Below, in pieces: positions 7,875 through 13,656 of a stretch of 21,661 bases of DNA; within the stretch, counting starts at the first letter, position 1, and each line of letters opens with the position of its first letter. The stretch is taken from NCBI GenBank assembly GCA_031549455.1, contig JAVBPT010000038.1:1-21661 (forward strand), read 5' to 3'. Under the pieces are notes generated by a model, which was not told the DNA's origin, did not search any database, and worked only from the letters and a program-made list of their open reading frames with translations. A program made the translations under genes and the position numbers. Source of the DNA: JAVBPT01 sp031549455. Lineage in GTDB: Bacteria > Bacillota > Clostridia > Lachnospirales > JAKSVV01.

Positions 7875-7984
7875 CCGCTTGCGCGGGCGCTTTTTGCCGC
7901 AGTAGAGGTGGGCGAGGAGATTCCAGAGGACTGTTCCAACCAGTGGCAGAAATTCTTGCCTTTGTGTACAAATTAAGGGAGTAA
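7875..7984 (+). pseudogene. flhB 3'-end remnant (frameshifted)
   Basis: This matches the last ~37 codons of FlhB: PLARALFAAVEVGEEIPE, then one base missing, then LFQPVAEILAFVYKLRE and TAA. Outside the indel, the differences from the intact gene before the last two codons are mostly at third codon positions; only two Thr-to-Ala changes alter residues. So the sequence diverged while still under selection and decayed only recently. There is no start codon and no ribosome binding site. The repeat continues non-coding to 8010. The remnant sits next to the terminator of the convergent gene, which is probably the original neighbourhood of the flhB 3' end. Confidence 0.9.
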
Positions 7985-7998
7985 GGATAAATTTAAAT

Positions 7999-8023
7999 AA
8001 AAAAAGGGGCGCCCGAAGGCGCC
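7999..8023 (-). terminator. Terminator of the secreted-protein gene (minus strand)
   Basis: On the minus strand GGCGCC-TTCG-GGCGCC forms a 6-bp GC stem with a stable UUCG-type loop, followed by CC and seven T. It lies 14 nt after the stop of the minus-strand gene. On the plus strand there is no T-run, so it serves only leftward transcription. Confidence 0.88.
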
Positions 8024-8037
8024 AAGCATGCGAAAGG

Positions 8038-8691
8038 TTAATACGGCAGAGGTGTAAGCTCTGAAAAGATTTGGCGGGATGGGTCACTGACCCATACAAA
8101 TATCCTTACAATATCGAGCGGGTTTTGGACGATATAACCGAATTCCTCGTCACTTGAGCAGAAAAAGGAATCCATTTTTATGTCCCCTTGTCTGGTGAGG
8201 AGTAAAACCTTGACCTTATAGGTATCGTAAGGTGTACTCCTCGGTGCAACAATAATCTCGCCGATGCCTTCTGTGTAGAATCTAAGATAGCTGATATCAT
8301 ACTCTGCGGGATATTCGGAAAGGTATCCATCTAATCTGAAGTAAAACTTGCGGATCATAGAATCGTCTAGTGTATACTCAATGCAGTAGGTGACATTTTC
8401 CGAAAGAACGTCTTGGATGGTTAGTTGAACCGAATCCCAGGTGTTTCCGAATAGATGGGCTACCATGCTGAGCATCGTAGTGCCATCGATTGTGGTTACC
8501 GTGAGATTGTACTTATGGAAAGTCATGCCGGGCTGATATCGAATCGTCGGGGTTCCGTTTTCTAGGATCATGCTGAGACCGAGTTCGGGTTGTTGATAGA
8601 TAGTGATGGATGGGGTTTCAGCTGCCAAAGAAGCGGGAACAACTGAGATGACGATTGCCAGGACGATGACCCAAGACATGAGCTTTTTCAT
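8038..8691 (-). CDS. Secreted protein of unknown function
   Basis: 217 aa from the ATG at 8691 (MKKLMSWVIVLAIVISVV...). A TTG seven codons upstream is also open, but it has no ribosome binding site. AAGGGA lies about 12 nt before the ATG, slightly far. A clear Sec signal peptide (residues 1-23/24, ending PASLAA) leads to a mature ~193-aa domain that looks beta-rich, with no transmembrane or SLH segment. There is one Cys in the middle (VTYCIEYTL) and one near the C-terminus (FFCSSDEE), which could pair. I recognise no family. It is transcribed alone, from a consensus promoter at 8886-8914 through a ~190-nt leader, and converges on the flhB end. Confidence 0.8.
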   Translation of the reverse strand: MKKLMSWVIVLAIVISVVPASLAAETPSITIYQQPELGLSMILENGTPTIRYQPGMTFHKYNLTVTTIDGTTMLSMVAHLFGNTWDSVQLTIQDVLSENVTYCIEYTLDDSMIRKFYFRLDGYLSEYPAEYDISYLRFYTEGIGEIIVAPRSTPYDTYKVKVLLLTRQGDIKMDSFFCSSDEEFGYIVQNPLDIVRIFVWVSDPSRQIFSELTPLPY

Positions 8692-8885
8692 TAGGATGAT
8701 ACTTCCCTTCAAATTTTTTTGATATGCGCATACCCTCTGCGAATAACCTTCCTTTCACAGTATTATCAATACAAATGCTGAACGCAAATATATTGATTAA
8801 AAAGAGAAATTTCTTCACATGCGAGTGAAACAAAGATGAAAGGGGGTGAAGAAAGAAAAAAAGGGTATAAATACATAACAATACT

Positions 8886-8914
8886 ATTATAGCATATTTA
8901 CCAAATTTTGTCAA
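8886..8914 (-). promoter_or_regulatory. Consensus sigma-A promoter of the secreted-protein gene
   Basis: On the minus strand: TTGACA, 17 bp, TATAAT, a perfect match to consensus at ideal spacing. The predicted start near 8879 gives a leader of about 190 nt before the ATG at 8691. The first ~45 nt of that leader include a pyrimidine-rich stretch (purine-rich 8832-8865 on the plus strand). I found no known riboswitch core in the leader. Confidence 0.85.
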
Positions 8915-8927
8915 TTTGAGAGACATT

Positions 8928-8957
8928 AAAAAAGCAGTTATTCGGTAACCGCTTTTT
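8928..8957 (-). terminator. Terminator overlapping the antiporter stop codon
   Basis: AAAAAGC and GCTTTTT arms enclose GTTA-TTCGG-TAAC with one internal mismatch. The hairpin is A/T-flanked on both sides, so it could act in both directions. The antiporter stop codon (8938-8940) lies inside it, so the last codons double as the terminator arm. Confidence 0.75.
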
Positions 8958-10107
8958 CGTTTGCGTAGGCTTTTTTAAGCAAGATGGGTGTAATCAGCGT
9001 AGTAGCGATGACCACGAAGATGACACCGGAGAAGAGTTGAGGGTTCATTATCCCTGCATTGATCCCCTTGTTGGCGACAATTAAGGCGACCTCTCCTCTT
9101 GAGATCATGCCAAGGCCAATCTTCATGGACTCATCTGTGTTAAATCCGACCAGTTTGGCTGCAAATCCACATCCGAGCACCTTACTGAGAATGGCGATAA
9201 TTAGTAAGAGGGCGGTAAAGAGTAAAGTGGTGCTTGTGAAGCTAAGGGATGGGATCTTAAGGCCCATACTGGCAAAAAAGATCGGAGAAAAGAGGATATA
9301 GGATAAGATCTCAATCTTTTGTTCCATATAGTTGTTGATTTGAATTCTGGAGAGAATCAAACCTGCGATGTAGGCACCTGTGATGTCTGCAAGTCCGAAG
9401 CGTTCCGCCATATAGGCGAGGAAGAAGCAGAAGGCAAGCATTAGAATCGCAAGTCTTCTTACCTTTCCATATTTCATATATATATATAGTAGCAATTTAT
9501 ACGCCACGATCCCACAAAAGATACAAAACACCGTAAATCCAAGGATTTTGGTGAGTGTCATAATGAGTGTTGCGAATGAAAAGCTGGCTTGTCCTTTGGA
9601 ACCAATCACAAGGGAGAGAATCATAATGCCCAGTAGGTCATCGATAATGGCTGCACCTAGGATAGCGGTTCCGGTTTTGGTCTTTAAGTGCCCCATCTCT
9701 TGTAAGGTTTCAACGGTGATGCTTACAGAAGTGGCGGTTAGGATCACACCGATGAAGATGCTTTCTAAGGAAGCCATTCCATAAATCTTGGATAGGAAAT
9801 ATCCTCCGATAAGTGGGAGGATAACGCCCATTGTTGCGATGAAAAGCGATCCCTTCCAGGTTTTTTTAAGCTCTTTTAGGTTGGTTTCAAGACCAGCGGC
9901 AAACATCAGGATGATGACACCAATCTCAGAGAAGGAGTTTAGCGTATCAAAGGACCGGATAATGTTGAAAATAGCGGGTCCAAGGATAATACCGGCAAAA
10001 AGGGCTCCAAGCACCTGGGGCATGTTGATTCTCCGTGTGAGAAGGCCTGCAAACTTTGTAATAACCAATATAATCGCAATATCCAGCAGAAATCGATAAT
10101 TTTCCAA
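8938..10107 (-). CDS. CPA2 family Na+(K+)/H+ antiporter, NapA/GerN-like
   Basis: 389 aa with about 12-13 membrane helices and no C-terminal TrkA/RCK domain, which fits NapA/GerN-type exchangers rather than KefB/KefC. The ion-binding pair is intact at D156-D157 (GAAIIDDLLGI), with the preceding unwound-helix motif TATSVSITVETLQEMG. Two adjacent Asp residues are typical of electrogenic Na+/H+ exchangers of this group. The start is a TTG at 10107: AAGGAG lies 7 nt upstream and the protein then begins MENYRFLLDIAIILVITKFAG. Likely role: cytoplasmic pH and Na+ balance. Substrate (Na+ or K+) cannot be fixed from sequence. It is transcribed alone, divergently from the S-layer gene. Confidence 0.9.
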   Translation of the reverse strand: MENYRFLLDIAIILVITKFAGLLTRRINMPQVLGALFAGIILGPAIFNIIRSFDTLNSFSEIGVIILMFAAGLETNLKELKKTWKGSLFIATMGVILPLIGGYFLSKIYGMASLESIFIGVILTATSVSITVETLQEMGHLKTKTGTAILGAAIIDDLLGIMILSLVIGSKGQASFSFATLIMTLTKILGFTVFCIFCGIVAYKLLLYIYMKYGKVRRLAILMLAFCFFLAYMAERFGLADITGAYIAGLILSRIQINNYMEQKIEILSYILFSPIFFASMGLKIPSLSFTSTTLLFTALLLIIAILSKVLGCGFAAKLVGFNTDESMKIGLGMISRGEVALIVANKGINAGIMNPQLFSGVIFVVIATTLITPILLKKAYANEKAVTE

Positions 10108-10139
10108 AACAATACTCCTTCTTATGATCGTTATAGTCT

Positions 10140-10167
10140 AATATAATACGAAAAATATAGAAAACAA
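10140..10167 (-). promoter_or_regulatory. Possible promoter of the antiporter gene
   Basis: On the minus strand: TTGTTT, 16 bp, TATATT, about 30 nt before the ribosome binding site. The -35 match is weak, and the AT-rich background makes such matches common. Confidence 0.35.
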
Positions 10168-10261
10168 GTCTATTCTTTATTTTTGACACAAAAGCAAAAA
10201 TTTAATCAAAAAGTCATTAAAACATAGATTTTAATTGAAAAACAAAGATTTTTTTCAATAA

Positions 10262-10280
10262 CCATATTGTTACAATATGG
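10262..10280. repeat. Perfect 8+8 bp palindrome upstream of S-layer gene 1
   Basis: CCATATTG-TTA-CAATATGG. It overlaps the first GTTACA box of the distal promoter. It is not conserved at the second S-layer gene, so it may be an operator specific to gene 1 or a by-product of AT-rich sequence. Confidence 0.6.
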
Positions 10281-10339
10281 TTACATGCAAGTTACAGTTT
10301 GGATAAAACTATTGTAATTAAAAAATGAATTCATATAAT
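10269..10339 (+). promoter_or_regulatory. Distal promoter P1 of S-layer gene 1 with three phased GTTACA boxes
   Basis: GTTACA occurs at 10269, 10280 and 10291, exactly 11 bp apart. Fifteen bp later come TTGTAA (10312-10317), 16 bp, and TATAAT (10334-10339). The same elements with the same spacings occur at 13386-13456 before the second S-layer gene. Direct hexamer repeats at 11 bp just upstream of -35 are the binding pattern of OmpR/PhoB-family response regulators; the B. subtilis PhoP box is TT(A/C/T)ACA-like with ~5-bp gaps. Identity of the regulator is inference. Confidence 0.7.
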
Positions 10340-10420
10340 GCAATTAAGTAAGGTAAAACGGCAAAAGGAAGTCAATAATTCTATTTACATAATGTAATTA
10401 TTTTACATAAAGACAGGGAA

Positions 10421-10442
10421 TGTTACAATTATGTTACAATTA
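10421..10442 (+). promoter_or_regulatory. Perfect 11-bp tandem repeat before proximal promoter of S-layer gene 1
   Basis: TGTTACAATTA occurs twice head to tail, ending 11 bp before the -35 box at 10454. It contains the same GTTACA hexamer at the same 11-bp phase as the distal boxes. No such pair is seen before the proximal promoter of the second S-layer gene. Confidence 0.65.
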
Positions 10443-10453
10443 AAATTTCATTA

Positions 10454-10481
10454 TTGACACCAACTTTTTTGCTGTTATACT
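10454..10481 (+). promoter_or_regulatory. Proximal promoter P2 of S-layer gene 1
   Basis: TTGACA, 16 bp, TATACT. Predicted start near 10488, giving a ~48-nt leader that begins with a perfect hairpin and ends with AAGGAGGAG about 10 nt before the ATG. Confidence 0.85.
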
Positions 10482-10488
10482 GAGCCTA

Positions 10489-10505
10489 GTGATACGAGGT
10501 ATCAC
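10489..10505 (+). promoter_or_regulatory. 5'-terminal hairpin / palindrome at the S-layer gene 1 transcript start
   Basis: GTGATAC-GAG-GTATCAC, a perfect 7-bp inverted repeat at the predicted P2 start. As RNA it would cap the 5' end with a stem, which is known to lengthen mRNA life in other bacteria. As DNA it could be an operator. Confidence 0.6.
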
Positions 10506-10535
10506 AAAAAATAAATTTAAGGAGGAGTTTTCACA

Positions 10536-13310
10536 ATGATGAAAATGAAAAAACTAATCTCATCACTACTAGCAGTATTAATGTTAGTAGCAAGCTTAAA
10601 CATCACACTTGTGTCAGCAGCTGATTATACTGAACTAGAACTTGATTATGTTGACAAAGTGCAAGCAGCTAATATCATGACCGGTACCGAAAACGGTATG
10701 GATCTTGATTCAACGCTTACAAGAGCGCAAGCTGCAACGATCATGATCAGACTTAAAGGGGTAGCAGGTACAGGAAACTTACCAACCGCTCCAACCAAAT
10801 TCTCAGACGTTCCAGCTGATCACTGGGCATCAGGAAACATTAACAGAGCCGTAGAAATGGGTCTTGTTAAAGGAACTACAGACACAACTTTTGCTCCAGA
10901 AGCATTAGTAACAATTGCAGAACTTACAACCATGGCTGTAAGAGCAGTTGGAGCTGGAACTGCAGTTGAACTATTACCAACAGCATGGCCAGTAAACTAC
11001 ATGAACTTCGCAGCAGAAAATGACATTACAAAAAACATCTACAATTCATACACAGAAAAAGCAACAAGAATGGTTACAGCGATCATCGCTGGAAATACAC
11101 TTGAAGTTAAAATGTGGAAATACAACAGCGTACTAGGAACTGACAAAGGATTAACTCAAACAACTGAAACATTACTAGAAAATGTTTTAAAATATGACTG
11201 GTATAAAAATGTAATCGTTACAGACGTTGATTTAAGAGACAGAATTTTCACAGGACTTGACGCGAGTGGAAATTCAATCAGCTTTGAAGTAGCTGAAAGA
11301 ATTAATCTTGCAGCATTCGCAATGGGGCAAGAGGTTGACGTTTGGTATAACAGAACAGCTAAAGAAATAGTAAGAATTGGTTTGCCAGAAGCAACAAAAA
11401 GAACAGTTGTAGCATTTGAAAGTATCGAATCATTCGTAGGAATGACAGCAGGTACAGGGAAAGATGTTACTTCAATAAAATTAGTTATAAATGGCAAAGA
11501 AAAGGAATACTCATTTGCACCAACAGGTGTATACTCATATAATGGGGTTTCAAAAACTTGGGACGATTCCTCTGCAGGAGATGAATTGAAATCTCAAGAT
11601 TTTAGAGCAATGGATTCAACTAAATCCAATGCTATGGGTAGAGTAGTTCTTGACGGAAACAAAATTAAAGTGCTTGAAGCAACAGTATACGATAATGCTA
11701 TTGTTGTAGACAGAGTTTCGGGAGAAACTATTTATGCTAACTCAGATGCACTAGAAAATAGCGGTGCTACACTTAACTTAAAAGATAAGGACGTGCTTAT
11801 CATAGATGCTGAAGGAAAAGAATTAAAAGTAACAGACATTAAAGCAGGAGACTTTATACTTTACACAATCACAACTGGTACACCAGCAAAATACAGATTA
11901 ATGGTAATCAATAATTCTGTAGAAGGTAAAGTTGCAACTACAGGAACAACTTTTGTAAAAATAGGTACTAAAACATATGAAATAGACAGAACAGTACTTA
12001 CCTTATCTGCATTTGCAGGAATGGGACTTAACGCAGATGATGAAGCAACACTATATTTAAATGCTGCAGGAAAAATTGTGGCAATTAAGAAAGGTGACGG
12101 AGAAGTTTCAACTAGTTACGCAATCGTAACTTGGGCTAAAGGCGTACAAAATAAATATGGTGAATACGCATTAGAAATAGAATTGACATATTTCGATGGA
12201 ACAACAACAGGAGTTAAAGAAATTGATACTAAGAAGACCGATGATCATTTTGCGGCAAAATATGGTGATCCAGCATTTGCAAACGTTGCAGCTGCTAATA
12301 CACTTGGAGCGCAATTATTAGGTCAAGTAGTTAAATTTAAAAATGGTACAAAAATCGAACTAACAGAAGTGTCAACTACTATAACTGGTAAATGGGCAGC
12401 AGCTGATGATAAGCTAGATTCATTTACAAGCGCAAATGTTGATGTTAAGAACAATAGAATTACAGGCACAGGTTTAAAACAAACAGCTAGAGTAAACTCT
12501 TCAACTGTAATAGCTTCTATAAAAGCAGGAACCGGTACTGATGCAACTTATAAGAATAAAGTTGAATTCATGGATTGGTCTGCATTAAAAGATAATAACT
12601 ATACAAGCGGAAGCTTTGTATCGGTAGCTCAAAATAATACAACAGGCATCATTTCAGCATTAGTATTTGGAAGAGGAGTAAATGTTTCAAAAGATTATTC
12701 TTCAAATTATGGATTTGTTAAAGCAATATCAGATGCAGATAGAAATGACATTGTAACGCTAGCTTTACTTACCCCAGATGGATTAAAAGAATTTTCAATT
12801 GATGAAGCAGAATTGCCAACAGAAAAAATGACTGATAAAATGAATGCTGGTGTAAACTGGGATGTTTCAAAATTCGTATTTAAAGTTAAAGTAGGAACAT
12901 TAGTGGAATACACAGCTTCAGGATCAACAATTTCTGAAATCAGAGCGGTTTTACCAAATTCAGCATTTGACGATGTTGTTGCTAGTAACGGAACTGCAGA
13001 ATTGGCTGATTTTGCAAAACTAGAATATCAAGTAGTAAACTTTAATAGTAATACACTTAAAGTTGCTAGACCAGTAGCTGATCCAACAAAGGATGATGAT
13101 ATTGAAATACTAGATCTTGCGAAAAATGTTATCTATGTTAAATCTGATATAATTGAATATGACAGATCAGCATTTGGAGATCAAGACGAAATAACAACTG
13201 CATCCCTAGGATTAAATACAAATAATAAAACAAAAATCAATAGTGATGGTAGTATCGTTAATATCTATATGGTAGAAAACGAAGTAGCTATTGTATGGTA
13301 TAAGAGATAA
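10536..13310 (+). CDS. Major S-layer-type protein with N-terminal SLH domains (paralogue 1)
   Basis: 924 aa. Sec signal peptide (about 1-28, ending LVSAA). Three SLH-like segments follow. The first is about 30-75 with LTRAQAATIMIRL. The second is about 87-137 with FSDVPADHWASGNINRAVEMG. The third is divergent, about 148-192. SLH domains bind pyruvylated secondary wall polysaccharide. The remaining ~730 residues are an exported, beta-rich, Lys/Asp/Thr-rich region without membrane helices or sorting signal and without any enzyme motif I can see. It is similar along its whole length to the next gene, including the shared ending of the IVWY-K/Q-R type. All 24 arginine codons are AGA and the codons are strongly AT-biased, as expected for a very abundant protein. 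It has two promoters, a good ribosome binding site and its own terminator. Confidence 0.88.
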   Translation: MMKMKKLISSLLAVLMLVASLNITLVSAADYTELELDYVDKVQAANIMTGTENGMDLDSTLTRAQAATIMIRLKGVAGTGNLPTAPTKFSDVPADHWASGNINRAVEMGLVKGTTDTTFAPEALVTIAELTTMAVRAVGAGTAVELLPTAWPVNYMNFAAENDITKNIYNSYTEKATRMVTAIIAGNTLEVKMWKYNSVLGTDKGLTQTTETLLENVLKYDWYKNVIVTDVDLRDRIFTGLDASGNSISFEVAERINLAAFAMGQEVDVWYNRTAKEIVRIGLPEATKRTVVAFESIESFVGMTAGTGKDVTSIKLVINGKEKEYSFAPTGVYSYNGVSKTWDDSSAGDELKSQDFRAMDSTKSNAMGRVVLDGNKIKVLEATVYDNAIVVDRVSGETIYANSDALENSGATLNLKDKDVLIIDAEGKELKVTDIKAGDFILYTITTGTPAKYRLMVINNSVEGKVATTGTTFVKIGTKTYEIDRTVLTLSAFAGMGLNADDEATLYLNAAGKIVAIKKGDGEVSTSYAIVTWAKGVQNKYGEYALEIELTYFDGTTTGVKEIDTKKTDDHFAAKYGDPAFANVAAANTLGAQLLGQVVKFKNGTKIELTEVSTTITGKWAAADDKLDSFTSANVDVKNNRITGTGLKQTARVNSSTVIASIKAGTGTDATYKNKVEFMDWSALKDNNYTSGSFVSVAQNNTTGIISALVFGRGVNVSKDYSSNYGFVKAISDADRNDIVTLALLTPDGLKEFSIDEAELPTEKMTDKMNAGVNWDVSKFVFKVKVGTLVEYTASGSTISEIRAVLPNSAFDDVVASNGTAELADFAKLEYQVVNFNSNTLKVARPVADPTKDDDIEILDLAKNVIYVKSDIIEYDRSAFGDQDEITTASLGLNTNNKTKINSDGSIVNIYMVENEVAIVWYKR

Positions 13311-13334
13311 TTAACATTATCTAAACATACGAAT

Positions 13335-13363
13335 AAAAGGACTAGGGAAACCTAGTTCTTTTT
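13335..13363 (+). terminator. Terminator of S-layer gene 1
   Basis: GGACTAGG-GAAA-CCTAGTTC (8-bp stem with one G-T pair, GNRA-type loop) followed by five T, with flanking A-T extension. Confidence 0.88.
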
Positions 13364-13385
13364 CTGTGTGAAAATATTGGGAAAT

Positions 13386-13456
13386 GTTACAAAACGGTTA
13401 AACTGACGTTACAGATTAGCAAAAAAGGTTGTAATCCCTCTTTTATGTAATATAAT
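13386..13456 (+). promoter_or_regulatory. Distal promoter P1 of S-layer gene 2 with three phased boxes
   Basis: GTTACA (13386), GTTAAA (13397) and GTTACA (13408) are 11 bp apart; then TTGTAA (13429-13434), 16 bp, TATAAT (13451-13456) followed by GCAA. It aligns without gaps to 10269-10339 at a constant offset of 3117. The boxes and -35/-10 hexamers are kept while most of the spacer bases have changed. Confidence 0.7.
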
Positions 13457-13573
13457 GCAACTATACACCAAAGTTCTAACTACTTTTAAATAAGTTTACC
13501 ATTTTTTGCAACTTTTTTGGGATTCTATCGTTTAATAGAGTGTATAAATGAGATGTGAAATCATCAAAAAGCA

Positions 13574-13601
13574 TTGACTTTTTACCAAAAAATGGTATAA
13601 T
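13574..13601 (+). promoter_or_regulatory. Proximal promoter P2 of S-layer gene 2
   Basis: TTGACT, 16 bp, TATAAT. Predicted start near 13608. The leader of ~49 nt ends with AAAGGAGG 8 nt before the ATG. Its distance from P1 is nearly the same as in gene 1. Confidence 0.82.
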
Positions 13602-13656
13602 CATAACTGTTGTATGAACGAATCTTAAAATCATATATATAAAGGAGGAAATTGAA

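Noticed and set aside
7039..7877. Shared ACATCCT near both cassette ends as a possible target-site duplication
   Set aside because: Only seven bases match, they lie at unequal distances from the borders, and chance is sufficient.
8618..8926. Minus-strand reading frame of 102 codons upstream of and overlapping the secreted-protein start
   Set aside because: Its start lies upstream of the consensus promoter, it has no ribosome binding site, and its sequence is low-complexity leader read in another frame.
10184..10212. TTGACA in the antiporter/S-layer intergenic region (plus strand)
   Set aside because: No acceptable -10 box at 15-19 bp, so not a promoter I can support.
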